Source of the DNA: Desulfonema magnum
GTDB lineage: Bacteria > Desulfobacterota > Desulfobacteria > Desulfobacterales > 4be13
Direction: 5' to 3'
NCBI RefSeq assembly: GCF_017377395.1
Contig: NZ_CP061800.1
Span: forward strand, 5,229,633-5,293,632
DNA length: 64,000 nt
The position numbers and the translations under genes were made by a program. Under the pieces are notes generated by a model. That model had not been told where the DNA came from. It saw nothing but the letters and a program-made list of their open reading frames with translations, and did no database searches. Every line of letters begins with the position of its first letter. Within the stretch, counting starts at the first letter, position 1. Positions 26,678 to 35,441 of this stretch are shown piece by piece.

Positions 26678-28831
26678 CTAAATTGATTCAAATAGTTTTA
26701 ATTGGTCCGGTTCTGATCTGTGGTGATATTTCACTTTCTGTGCGGGTAATTTGCGCAAATCAGAAACAAACAAACTCACCTCATTTTCAAGGTCGGGTAA
26801 AACTTTTACCTCTTTTTCCATATCCGCCATCTGACTCAGTTCGCATAAAACACGCCCCATAACTGCGACTTTGGCATCACCTGATGAAGTATTTATTCCC
26901 CATTTGTTTAACTCTGTGATCTGACCTTTTGCTTTTTTAACAGATTTTCGCAGGATATGTTTTGTGTCATAATCAACTATCTTACCAGAGGAATCTGATT
27001 TTCCACACACAAGAATAAGATCAAGATGTATGGGAATTTTAGCCTGTTGAATAGGTATTGATACGGACATCTCAGCTTTAATGGGAAAAGATTGTATGCA
27101 GGTAAAACCTGCCTGACGTATTGCTTTATACACAGAAATCCATCCTTCGGGTTTGGAATGATGATAAGTAAATATTAAAAGTCCTTCATTTTTCAGAACT
27201 CTGTTACATTCCAGGAAAACCCCGCGGAGTTTTTCAGAAAATTTATCTGAATCTGTGTCCTGAACTTCGGCTTTATGCCGGGTCGTGCGAATATCTTCTG
27301 ATATGTCTAACATCTGATTTAGCCAATAATAGAAAAAATCAGCTAACTGAGAATAATGCACATTATCAAAAAATGGCGGGTCTGTGATCACCAAATCAAC
27401 AGAGCCTGTCTCAATATCTGTATGGGCAGAATCTCCGTAAGAAATATAAACAGACGCGCCATTTTTTTTAAAATCAGAATAGCTCTCAACAATGTTGCAA
27501 TTTAGCGGTATGTTAATATTTGGAACTTTTAAGCCTTTGTTACCTTTTAATTTCAGTTCAAACGGATCTGATTTATAATTTAATGCTCTGAGAATCCTGC
27601 TTTTATATAATGTGGAAAATGAGCCGGATGATTTTGGCGTGCCCCAGATATTTGCCTCTATTGGCATCATTTCAGGTCTGAGAATATGATGTGAAAACAT
27701 ATGACGAACCGCTCCGGTACCTTCGCCCTTGAAGGAGCAAAACATATTATTAAACTCCAATACCCCTGATAACAGGCAGGAAAACAGGCGTTTTAAGGGA
27801 TAGTCAGATATTTTTTTTATCTCATTGCAAAGATGATACACAGAGATTAACTGTCTCGGGGAAAACATCTGATGCCAAAATTTGTAGTTATGTTTCAGAA
27901 CCTGGTTCGTGTTATAGCCTTCTTTTATTGGGATAAACGGAATCTTTTTATTTAAAGATTCAAATTCTGATCGGAGATCATCTAAGACTTTAAAATCATA
28001 ATCATTAGGAATTTCATATTTTTTTGTGCCATCATCTGATAACACGAGTTTTGCGTAAAGCTTATGATATGATGGTTCATTTGTTTTTTTCAAATAATCA
28101 GTCAGCCTGAATTTAAACAGACAGTGCGGGCAAGTTACCAGAGCGCCATTTACATTTCCATTCTGAGGATTATAAGTGGTATTACAAACAGAACACGTTG
28201 TTTGTTTATTGTCATAGCATATCTGGTTTATATTATGGCATTGTGGGCAAATTGCTCTGGCAGACGGGTCTTTTTTAGGCATCGCATTTTTTGAAAAAAT
28301 TCGTGATTTAAACAAATCTGTCTCTTTACCACAATTCGGGCAGTTGAGCGTTTTCACCCAGAAATAATAAAGCACATCTGCGATATTTCCGTTTTCAGAC
28401 CTGGTTTTATAAAATGATCGGATTTTCTTTTTTATATTTCTTTCAATTGTCTTAAATGTCTTATCAACGCCGGCTATCTCATATTTTTCCAAACTGGCCT
28501 GAACAATAATGGCTGACACCGGATTAATATCCTGGCCCATCACCATACATCCCAGTTTGGCTGCTTCGCCCACAGTCACGCCGCTTCCCATGAAAGAATC
28601 AAAAACAGTGACATCTGAAAAGCAGTTTTTTGAATAATAATCCTTTAGGATGTCAGCATCTTCATTTTCGCAGGCTGCTAAAATAATACCTCGAAAAACT
28701 GAACCCAGTCTTTTGGCCCACCATTTATGAATATAATATGGGGGTCTGTAAATCTCTTTTCTCCACGATTCTCTTTCAGCCAATTGGCTGAAAATACCTA
28801 TTGGGAAATCTTTTTCTATATATTTTGTCAT
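26678..28831 (-). CDS. Orphan adenine/cytosine-N4 DNA methyltransferase with zinc-knuckle insert (COG1743/DUF1156-like)
   Basis: The 717-residue protein opens with a segment like DUF1156-type methylases (RPPYYIHKWWAKRLGSVFRG). AdoMet motif I, FDSFMGSGVTVGEA, is at ~77-90, and the catalytic motif DPPF is at ~482-486 in VDLVITDPPFFDNVHYSQLADFFYYW. The order motif I then IV, ~400 residues apart, fits an amino-methyltransferase. Between them are four CxxC pairs (164/167, 195/198, 213/216, 234/237), two likely zinc ribbons. No restriction, helicase or BREX/DISARM-type partner is adjacent; its neighbours are a TPR lipoprotein and folP. It may be a solitary modification enzyme or a remnant of a defence locus. 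The target sequence is unknown. Confidence 0.82.
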   Translation of the reverse strand: MTKYIEKDFPIGIFSQLAERESWRKEIYRPPYYIHKWWAKRLGSVFRGIILAACENEDADILKDYYSKNCFSDVTVFDSFMGSGVTVGEAAKLGCMVMGQDINPVSAIIVQASLEKYEIAGVDKTFKTIERNIKKKIRSFYKTRSENGNIADVLYYFWVKTLNCPNCGKETDLFKSRIFSKNAMPKKDPSARAICPQCHNINQICYDNKQTTCSVCNTTYNPQNGNVNGALVTCPHCLFKFRLTDYLKKTNEPSYHKLYAKLVLSDDGTKKYEIPNDYDFKVLDDLRSEFESLNKKIPFIPIKEGYNTNQVLKHNYKFWHQMFSPRQLISVYHLCNEIKKISDYPLKRLFSCLLSGVLEFNNMFCSFKGEGTGAVRHMFSHHILRPEMMPIEANIWGTPKSSGSFSTLYKSRILRALNYKSDPFELKLKGNKGLKVPNINIPLNCNIVESYSDFKKNGASVYISYGDSAHTDIETGSVDLVITDPPFFDNVHYSQLADFFYYWLNQMLDISEDIRTTRHKAEVQDTDSDKFSEKLRGVFLECNRVLKNEGLLIFTYHHSKPEGWISVYKAIRQAGFTCIQSFPIKAEMSVSIPIQQAKIPIHLDLILVCGKSDSSGKIVDYDTKHILRKSVKKAKGQITELNKWGINTSSGDAKVAVMGRVLCELSQMADMEKEVKVLPDLENEVSLFVSDLRKLPAQKVKYHHRSEPDQLKLFESI

Positions 28832-29014
28832 TCCGCACTGTCTGATGATTATGGCACAAGCTTAGGCATTGATGCAACACGTTCCTTTGGTTTACGTTCT
28901 TTGCAAGCTTTGAATATATCTCTTCTGACAGGTATTTTGTCTGGCTTATAAAAATAGACACTTCCACCCACATGCAACTTTTTTTAACCGGAGAGAACAC
29001 GGACAGACAGCGAA

Positions 29015-29078
29015 TGTCACAAAGGCACGAAGACACGAGAATCTTCGTGAGACTTTGTGCCTTTGTGGCATTATAAGT
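29015..29078. repeat. Dispersed palindrome of the GCACGAAGACACGA family
   Basis: CACAAAGGCACGAAGACACGAG followed by CTTCGTGAGACTTTGTGCC and TTTGTGGCA form a ~25-bp imperfect stem. The sequence is related to the tandem repeat at 1555-2035. It lies upstream of the methyltransferase and downstream of folP. Confidence 0.75.
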
Positions 29079-29125
29079 GTACATTGCGTGAGAATGTTTT
29101 TTTGAGAAAAGCAGCCTCTCATTCT

Positions 29126-29992
29126 TTATACATTTTTAATCGCATCAATGATTTTGAGTGTCGCACAGGTATTCACGACATTATGAACCCTTACGATGTG
29201 GGCACCGTTTAAAACTGACGCCGCAACTGAAGCCTGAGTCCCGGTTTCCGCCTCGGGGCTGGCAGGGTCTAAATCTTTGTCCGTCTCATTTTTAAGCAGA
29301 TTTCGTATAAAAGCTTTTCTGGAGGTTCCCATAAGAATCGGAGTGTCAAGCGACTTGAATTCATCTAATCTCTGAATTAATAACAGATTATGCTCAACCG
29401 TCTTGCCAAATCCGATACCAGGGTCAATGATGATTTTTGATCTTGGAATTCCCCTTTTTTCAGCATTGCTGATTTCATCTTCAAAAAATGTTATGACTTC
29501 CTTGACAACATCATCATATGTGGGAGAAACCTGCATGGTTTTAGGCGTTCCCTTCATGTGCATCAGAATAACCGGAACACCGTATTCAGCGGCAACGTCA
29601 GCCATGTCAGGATCAAGGTGCAGGGAACTGATATCATTTATAACAGAAGCCCCGGCTTCAATGGCCTGTCTGGCCACGCCCGCTTTTGTGGTATCAATGG
29701 AAATCGGGACAGAAATACGTTTGGCAAGTTTTTCAATCACCGGAATCACCCGCTGTATTTCTTCCTGGGCAGATACCTCTTCGGAAAAGGGGCGGGTGGA
29801 TTCTCCGCCGATATCAATGATATCAGCCCCGTCTTCAACCATTTTTTCGCCCTGAGCAACAGCCTCGTCACAATTGAAAAATTTTCCCCCGTCTGAAAAC
29901 GAATCCGGTGTCACATTCACGATACCCATGACACAGGTACGCTTACCCAGCTCAAGGGTATGATTTTCCCATGAAAGCGTGTAGGTTTTCAT
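29126..29992 (-). CDS. folP: Dihydropteroate synthase
   Basis: This 288-residue TIM-barrel enzyme joins p-aminobenzoate to dihydropterin pyrophosphate in folate synthesis. Family signatures are MGIVNVTPDSFSDGG (~22-37), ADIIDIGGESTRPFSEEV, SIDTTKAGVARQAIEAGASVINDIS, IIIDPGIGFGKT (P-loop-like phosphate binding), and LMGTSRKAFI with a C-terminal IVRVHNV. All active-site elements are present. It follows ftsH on the same strand after ~165 bp. The gene order tilS-ftsH-folP is common in Proteobacteria, which supports the assignment. Confidence 0.95.
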   Translation of the reverse strand: MKTYTLSWENHTLELGKRTCVMGIVNVTPDSFSDGGKFFNCDEAVAQGEKMVEDGADIIDIGGESTRPFSEEVSAQEEIQRVIPVIEKLAKRISVPISIDTTKAGVARQAIEAGASVINDISSLHLDPDMADVAAEYGVPVILMHMKGTPKTMQVSPTYDDVVKEVITFFEDEISNAEKRGIPRSKIIIDPGIGFGKTVEHNLLLIQRLDEFKSLDTPILMGTSRKAFIRNLLKNETDKDLDPASPEAETGTQASVAASVLNGAHIVRVHNVVNTCATLKIIDAIKNV

Positions 29993-30061
29993 AATATAAG
30001 TATCTTTGTGGTCTGGTATTTGTGGTTCAGCAGTCCCTGACTCAATTGCTTCTTATAGGCA

Positions 30062-30096
30062 AAAACCTGCGAAGTTTTGGAAACCTCACAGGTTTT
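30062..30096 (-). terminator. Hairpin downstream of ftsH
   Basis: Arms AAAACCTG and CAGGTTTT are separated by 19 nt. Read on the minus strand, the 3' arm runs into GGTTTTTGCC, giving a short T run. It lies ~65-100 nt past the ftsH stop and could end ftsH messages. It could also be a dispersed repeat of this common form. Confidence 0.4.
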
Positions 30097-30159
30097 ATTT
30101 AAAGTCGGTCAGAACCAGGAATATCTGAGCGTCTGAACGATTGGAACAACTTAAGACGC

Positions 30160-32010
30160 TTATTTCATTTTTAAATCGCCATCGTCCTTATCTTCAGGCT
30201 TTATTGACGGAAGTTTTATTCCGGGTCTCATGGAAAAAATGAGCTCGTCCAGTTCTTTTCCCAGAACAGTTTCTTTTTCAAGCAAAAGGTCTGCCAATTT
30301 GTGCAGAATATCCATATTCTCTTTTAACACCTGTGTTGCACGTTCATGCGCTCTGTTGATCAGCTTGCTTATTTCACTGTCAATTCTTTTTGCCGTTTCT
30401 TCGGAATAATCCCTGTGCTGGGAAATTTCCCGTCCGAGAAATATCTGTTCCTCATCTTTGGCATAAGACAGCGGCCCCAGTTCCTTACTCATACCCCATA
30501 CCCGCACCATGTTCTGGGCAATATCCGTTGCCTGCTTGATATCGTTGGATGCCCCTGTGCTGATCAGTCCGAAAGTAATCTCTTCAGCCGCTCGTCCCCC
30601 GAAAGCAACAGCCAATTTGCTTTCCAACTGTTCCTTGGACATGAAATCCCTCTCTTCAGGAAGAAACCATGTCACACCGGCCGCACGTCCCCGGGGAATG
30701 ATGGTGATCTTATTCACAACATCCGTATCCGGCAGAAAACGGGCCACAAGCGCATGTCCGCCTTCGTGATATGCGGTATTCTTTTTCTCTTCTTCCTTGA
30801 TGATTTTTGATTTCCGTTCCAACCCCATATAAACCTTATCCTTGGAATCTTCAAGGTCAGACATATCCACTTTGTCTTTGTTTCTTTTGGCGGCCAGAAG
30901 AGCAGCTTCGTTTACAAGATTTTCCAAATCAGCCCCGGAAAAGCCAGGGGTTCCTTTTGCGATGACAACAGGATCAACATCCGGAGACACAGGGGTTCTT
31001 TTCATGTGAACCCGCAGAATTTTTTCACGGCCTCTGACATCCGGAAGCGAAACAACCACCTGCCGGTCAAAACGCCCGGGGCGCATGAGCGCGGGGTCCA
31101 GCACATCGGGCCGGTTTGTGGCGGAAATAAGGATCACCCCTTCATTGGATTCAAATCCGTCCATTTCCACCAGCAACTGATTCAGGGTCTGTTCTCTTTC
31201 ATCGTGTCCGCCGCCAAGTCCAGCACCCCGATGCCTTCCCACTGCGTCAATCTCATCAATAAAGATAATACAAGGGGCATTTTTTTTGCCTTGCAGAAAA
31301 AGGTCTCTGACCCGGGATGCTCCCACCCCCACAAACATTTCCACAAAATCCGAACCGCTGATGCTGAAAAACGGAACACCGGCTTCCCCTGCAATAGCAC
31401 GTCCCAGAAGGGTTTTACCCGTACCCGGAGGTCCCATCAGAAGAACCCCTTTTGGAATTCGGCCCCCGAGCCGCGTGAATTTTTTGGGTTCTCTGAGAAA
31501 CTCGACAATTTCGCCCAGTTCTTCTTTTGCCTCGTCAATGCCCGCGACATCTTCAAAAGTCACCTTTTCTGACGAGTCAGAAAGCAGACGGGCGCGGCTT
31601 TTTCCGAAAGAAAGGGCTTTGCCGCCTCCGGACTGCATCTGACGCATGAAAAAAATCCATACGCCAATCAGCACGATCATGGGAAACCATGAAACCAGAA
31701 CAGAAACAAACCAGGGCGATTCAGCAGGCGGTTTTGCCTTGATCGTGACGCCCTTTTGTCTGAGGATATTGATGAGTTCGTCATCCTCAGGGGCAAATAT
31801 CTTAAAGCGTTTCTGATTCTTATCCGTAATAATAAGATCTTGCCCCTGAATAAGAACTTCTCTGATATCTTCCCCCTCCACCATTGCAAGAAAGTCTGTG
31901 TAACTGACACTTGGTTCGGTTGTTTTCTGTTGGTTGAAAAGATTATAAAGCATGATCATCATCAGTGTGATGACAAGCCATAACGCCAGATTTTTATAAA
32001 ACGGATTCAA
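30160..32010 (-). CDS. ftsH: ATP-dependent zinc metalloprotease FtsH
   Basis: This 616-residue, membrane-bound AAA+ protease degrades unassembled membrane proteins and selected regulators as a hexamer. There are two N-terminal TM helices (~8-26 and ~107-125) with a periplasmic segment between. The AAA module has Walker A GPPGTGKT, Walker B IIFIDEIDAVG and the second region of homology (SATNRPDVLDPALMRPGRFDR). The zinc site HEGGH is at ~416-420. Length and motif order are typical. The gene follows tilS on the same strand, separated by ~130 bp that hold a short tandem repeat. Confidence 0.97.
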   Translation of the reverse strand: MNPFYKNLALWLVITLMMIMLYNLFNQQKTTEPSVSYTDFLAMVEGEDIREVLIQGQDLIITDKNQKRFKIFAPEDDELINILRQKGVTIKAKPPAESPWFVSVLVSWFPMIVLIGVWIFFMRQMQSGGGKALSFGKSRARLLSDSSEKVTFEDVAGIDEAKEELGEIVEFLREPKKFTRLGGRIPKGVLLMGPPGTGKTLLGRAIAGEAGVPFFSISGSDFVEMFVGVGASRVRDLFLQGKKNAPCIIFIDEIDAVGRHRGAGLGGGHDEREQTLNQLLVEMDGFESNEGVILISATNRPDVLDPALMRPGRFDRQVVVSLPDVRGREKILRVHMKRTPVSPDVDPVVIAKGTPGFSGADLENLVNEAALLAAKRNKDKVDMSDLEDSKDKVYMGLERKSKIIKEEEKKNTAYHEGGHALVARFLPDTDVVNKITIIPRGRAAGVTWFLPEERDFMSKEQLESKLAVAFGGRAAEEITFGLISTGASNDIKQATDIAQNMVRVWGMSKELGPLSYAKDEEQIFLGREISQHRDYSEETAKRIDSEISKLINRAHERATQVLKENMDILHKLADLLLEKETVLGKELDELIFSMRPGIKLPSIKPEDKDDGDLKMK

Positions 32011-32023
32011 AAAAATACCTCCT

Positions 32024-32078
32024 GGTTTTGTGATTTTGTGATTTTGTGATTTTGTGACTTGTGATTTTGTGATTTATT
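32024..32078. repeat. Short tandem repeat (TGATTTTG units) between tilS and ftsH
   Basis: Seven near-copies of TGATTTTG or TGACTTG stand head to tail, about 15 bp before the ftsH start. They are followed by two ATTCCCCAATCACAA-like words. A similar AAATCAC tract stands before lptF (53519-53548). Its closeness to the ftsH ribosome site could let copy-number change affect expression. Confidence 0.8.
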
Positions 32079-32141
32079 TATTAGCACCAATCCCCAATCA
32101 CAACTCCCCAATCACAAATACTATTAACCACCATTTATAAA

Positions 32142-33626
32142 TTAGGCAAGAAAAAGTTCCACTTTAAGTATATTTTGAGTTGACGGTGTCACTTTGGCAA
32201 ATTCATCCATTCTATGCCCCACAACCCATATAATTTTTTCCTGACATAATAAAATCGGACAGTTTGCCCGTTCTTCTCTTGAAACTTTGTTGTTGATAAA
32301 ATATTTTTTCACCTTTTGTTGCCCGCCCATACCAAGGGGGGCAAAACGGTCCCCGGGTCTGCAATTTCTGATTATCATGGGAAAGTTTAAAATATCCATG
32401 TCAAAATAACTTGAGACTTGAGACTCGAAATCTGAGACCTGAGACTTAAAACTTGAAACAGGCATATTTTCCCTGCTTATCTGAGAAAACTTGAAACGGG
32501 CACCGATTTCTTTTATGAATATTATTCCAGGTCTGAATATATTGTATTCAAAAGACGGACAGCTCACATGCTTTTTTTGCTTTGATCGCTGTGCCCTGAA
32601 TGTTGCCCTTTCAACTCTTGAAAAGAAAAGCCTTTCACCTTTTCGTTCTGTTCGGATACGGTCCGGCAGGTCAAGCGATCCAAAAGCCGGACCGTTTTGC
32701 AAGAGATTTAATATTGTTTTTATATGAATATAGGTAACACGCCTGAGATTCCCCTTAACCCGGGCAATTGCTTTTCGAATAATCCGTCTCTGCCCTGCTA
32801 TATGGATTTTTTTCAATTCTGCAACGGAAAGAACAATTTTTTCTTCTTCCACGTCAGAAATACAATTTTTAAACACAGGATCTGTTACATTCTCAATCCA
32901 TTCATTTTCATCTCTTATAATGGAAGAAAGCCGGTTCAGGGTTTCAGTTATTTGGGGATTGTAGGAAGCCTTTAATGTCGGAATCAAATGGTGGCGTATC
33001 CTGTTCCGAAGGTATCTGGTATCTTCGTTGCTCGCGTCTGAAACGTATTTTAACCCGCTGGCAGATAAAAAATCAATAATTTCCGATCTTGTCAGACGGA
33101 TAAGCGGACGGACGAACTTATTATCCCTTACAGGCGGTATTCCTGAAAGCCCCAGAGGACCGCTTCCCCGCAACAGATACATTAAAACAAGCTCCGCGTT
33201 ATCATCAGCATGATGGCCCAAAGCGATTTTACTGAACCTGTTTTTTTCTGCCACATTTTCATAAAAAGCATAACGAACACGCCTGGCTGCCTCTTCCAAA
33301 GAAAGCTTGTTTTTATGCTGATATTTTCGAACATCTTCCGTACCTATATAATAAGGCAGATTAACTTTCCTGGCAAGAGACCCCACAAATTCAGCGTCAT
33401 TATCCGAATCTTTTTCACGGAGACAGTGATTCAGGTGGGCAATGCCAAGTCTGAGAGAAAACTTGGAAGCAAAATGAAGCAGCATACAGAGAAGGGCAAC
33501 GGAATCAGGTCCCCCTGACACACCTACAAGGACAGAATCCCCGTGCCGAAACATTTTATAGGCTGTAATGGTCTGTTCTACAGTATGAAATATTTTATTA
33601 TTTGAATAGTTAAATATTAATGACAT
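32142..33626 (-). CDS. tilS: tRNA(Ile)-lysidine synthetase
   Basis: TilS modifies C34 of tRNA-Ile(CAU) to lysidine so that AUA codons are read. The 494-residue protein has the PP-loop SGGPDS at 37-42, IAHLNHCLREKDSDNDAEFV, and LGHHADDNAELVLMYLLRGSGPLGLSGIPP. The C-terminal substrate-binding domain has the motifs RNCRPGDRFAPLGMGGQQKVKKYF and WVVGHRMDEF. Just before that domain is a low-complexity insert with a seven-residue repeat (VSSFKSQ VSDFESQ VSSYFDM), encoded by a DNA heptamer tract at 32409-32459. It is the first gene of the tilS-ftsH-folP block. Confidence 0.94.
   Translation of the reverse strand: MSLIFNYSNNKIFHTVEQTITAYKMFRHGDSVLVGVSGGPDSVALLCMLLHFASKFSLRLGIAHLNHCLREKDSDNDAEFVGSLARKVNLPYYIGTEDVRKYQHKNKLSLEEAARRVRYAFYENVAEKNRFSKIALGHHADDNAELVLMYLLRGSGPLGLSGIPPVRDNKFVRPLIRLTRSEIIDFLSASGLKYVSDASNEDTRYLRNRIRHHLIPTLKASYNPQITETLNRLSSIIRDENEWIENVTDPVFKNCISDVEEEKIVLSVAELKKIHIAGQRRIIRKAIARVKGNLRRVTYIHIKTILNLLQNGPAFGSLDLPDRIRTERKGERLFFSRVERATFRAQRSKQKKHVSCPSFEYNIFRPGIIFIKEIGARFKFSQISRENMPVSSFKSQVSDFESQVSSYFDMDILNFPMIIRNCRPGDRFAPLGMGGQQKVKKYFINNKVSREERANCPILLCQEKIIWVVGHRMDEFAKVTPSTQNILKVELFLA
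32409..32459. repeat. Heptamer tract inside the tilS coding region
   Basis: Seven heptamers, ACTTGAG ACTTGAG ACTCGAA ATCTGAG ACCTGAG and so on, run through the tilS frame. Three heptamers equal seven codons, so the peptide repeats every seven residues. The tract type matches intergenic heptamer repeats elsewhere in the window, although the word differs. Confidence 0.85.
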
Positions 33627-33722
33627 AGATTAACAGGGCTCAGATTTTCAGATGCTCCGAGCATCAGATACTTAAATTTTTATGACAGAGATGACCGGAT
33701 GTCAACAAAATTGATTTTTTAC

Positions 33723-33750
33723 TTGAAAAACGAAATTTATGTGTTATAGT
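33723..33750 (+). promoter_or_regulatory. Sigma-70-type promoter of the SRP RNA
   Basis: TTGAAA (33723-33728) and TATAGT (33745-33750) are separated by 16 bp. The -10 box ends 7 bp before the predicted 5' end of the SRP RNA, the distance expected for a transcription start. Confidence 0.75.
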
Positions 33751-33757
33751 AATAAAA

Positions 33758-34006
33758 GGTTGCGCTAGGTGGGGCGTTAGCGGTGCCCTGTTCCTGAGAT
33801 CCGCTATATGCAGGGCTGAAATCCCTCTGGAGGGTTTTATCCGAAAACTTGCGGTCAGGCTGATCGGCCGCCGCGCAACAGACAGTCACGAACCTCGTCA
33901 GGTCCGGAAGGAAGCAGCGATAAGTGATGCCGTCTGTGTCGTGGATCGATCCCGGTCATTTTTGGCTCATGTCTGAGGAAAGAGATTCGATGGGGGGTGC
34001 GCAACC
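33758..34006 (+). ncRNA. ffs: Signal recognition particle RNA, large bacterial type
   Basis: The diagnostic domain IV lies at about 33889-33924 (GAACCTCGTCAGGTCCGG, then AAGGAAGCAGCGATAAG), with the Ffh-binding loop GTCAGGTCCGGAAGGAAGCAGC intact. The 5' end GGTTGCGC (33758-33765) pairs exactly with GCGCAACC (33999-34006), closing a molecule of about 249 nt. The 5' part contains the Alu-like sequence GGGGCGTTAGCGGTGCCCTGT and ATCCGCTATATGCAGGG. This is therefore the long form with an Alu domain rather than the ~110-nt 4.5S RNA of enterics. The RNA works with Ffh in co-translational targeting of membrane proteins. The T-rich TTCAATTTTTCC after the 3' end could terminate transcription. Confidence 0.93.
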
Positions 34007-34697
34007 CCTTCAATTTTTCCCATCTGTTTTTAACCTATCTAAATATTTTTCTCAATGTCCGAAGTTTTCTAAGTTTTATTGCGTTCTAACCTTTTGATTA
34101 AAATGATATTTTTTAATTCTTCAGCTAAATATTCAACAGCAGATTGAATATGAGGGGTGACGGTTTTTTAAATTGGAAAATAGTCTTTTAGGGATTTCCA
34201 GAAAAATGAAATAACTGAGATACCGCGTCCCCCCTGCATTTTCCCGAAAAGGGCATATGATTTATTCGGAGTTCCCTTAGATCCGGACAGCCCGTCAGAA
34301 TCAGTGCGGTCAGGTCGTAAACCTCCCCCAATTTCTGTAGTTTCGCAGTCGGAATGAGAACTTTCCGACTTTCCGGAAAGGTATTTTTATGAGTCTTGTC
34401 GCTGTTGTTTTGTCAGATTTGGCAATTTCCTGAGACTTTTTTGCGGAATTTTTCTGAACAGTCTTGAAACTATGGCGTTTTCACTTGGGAATTATACCTT
34501 GACATTGTTTCATATAGAATTATTTTCTTATCAACATTAAGTCAGTTGAAATGGTGATGAATTTTAATAAAAAAATTTGGGGTTGGATTTTAAAGTTTGC
34601 ATGTTTTGTGAAACCGAATGCACACACAAAACAGGCTTCGCATCCCACGAATATTGAAAAAGCTGATGAATCAATAAACCGGGAGAAAATTTTACCG
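34007..34697. other. Intergenic region before grpE
   Basis: A frame upstream of and continuous with grpE opens at 34551 (MVMNFNKKIWGW...), but the sequence does not look like a GrpE N-terminus. CTTGACATTGTTTCATATAG at 34498-34517 gives a TTGACA box that may be the heat-shock operon promoter; the -10 is not clear. No CIRCE element (TTAGCACTC/GAGTGCTAA) was seen. Otherwise nothing was recognised. Confidence 0.4.
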
Positions 34698-35297
34698 ATG
34701 ACAAATAAAGATAAAATAAAAAATAATCCTGAAGCCGAAGAAGCGGCCGAAGATGATAAAATATCTGAAGAAGGTGATTCACAAGATGAGAATGATACAG
34801 AAGCCGATGACCCTTTAAAAGCGTTGAAATCAAAAGCTGAATCCGCGGAACAGGAAGCCAAAGACAGTTATGACCGTTTTCTCAGGGTTTCGGCCGAGTT
34901 TGAAAATTATAAAAAACGGTCTGCCCGCGAGATGGAAGGATTCAAAAAGTTTGCCAATGAGGCGCTGATAAAAGAGATGCTTCCTGTAGTAGATAATCTG
35001 GAGCGGGCCATTGACTCTTCAAACAGCAACGGAGGTTCTGATGACAGTATCGTAGAAGGGGTGAATATGACCCTGAAAGAGATACTGAAAATTTTTGAGA
35101 AATTCCATGTTCAACCGATTCAATCAGTGGGAGAAATGTTTGATCCTGGTTTTCACGAAGCTGTTATGCAGGAAGAATCTGAGGAGCATTCTGAAAATAC
35201 TGTTCTGAAAGAATTGCAAAAAGGATATCTGATACATGACAGACTTCTGAGGCCTTCCATGGTGATTGTTTCCAAGTCAAAAGAAAATAAAAAATAG
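34698..35297 (+). CDS. grpE: Nucleotide exchange factor GrpE
   Basis: The GrpE dimer releases ADP from DnaK. From the ATG at 34698 the protein has 199 residues, normal for the family. It has an acidic, disordered N-terminus (EAEEAAEDDKISEEGDSQDE), a long coiled coil (~55-100: LKALKSKAESAEQEAKDSYDRFLRVSAEFENYKKR), the four-helix region (LIKEMLPVVDNLERAI) and the C-terminal beta domain (VQPIQSVGEMFDPGFHEAVMQ, GYLIHDRLLRPSMVIVS). The frame continues 49 codons upstream to 34551, but that extension lacks family features and a good ribosome site; GGGAG precedes 34698 at somewhat long spacing. dnaK follows 144 bp downstream. Confidence 0.93.
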   Translation: MTNKDKIKNNPEAEEAAEDDKISEEGDSQDENDTEADDPLKALKSKAESAEQEAKDSYDRFLRVSAEFENYKKRSAREMEGFKKFANEALIKEMLPVVDNLERAIDSSNSNGGSDDSIVEGVNMTLKEILKIFEKFHVQPIQSVGEMFDPGFHEAVMQEESEEHSENTVLKELQKGYLIHDRLLRPSMVIVSKSKENKK

Positions 35298-35441
35298 AAA
35301 AAAATAGAAATTGGAAATCAGGATGCATATCAGAACCATATGATCAGTTAAGTTTTCTTGGAGAATTTTCATCTTTAGCTTCTTCACAAAAAAACATTCA
35401 AAAAAAAAGCATAAAGATATATAAATGAAGGAGGATAGAAC

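Noticed and set aside
34551..34697. 49-codon upstream extension of GrpE
   Set aside because: Weak start signal and sequence unlike GrpE N-termini; the ATG at 34698 gives normal length.
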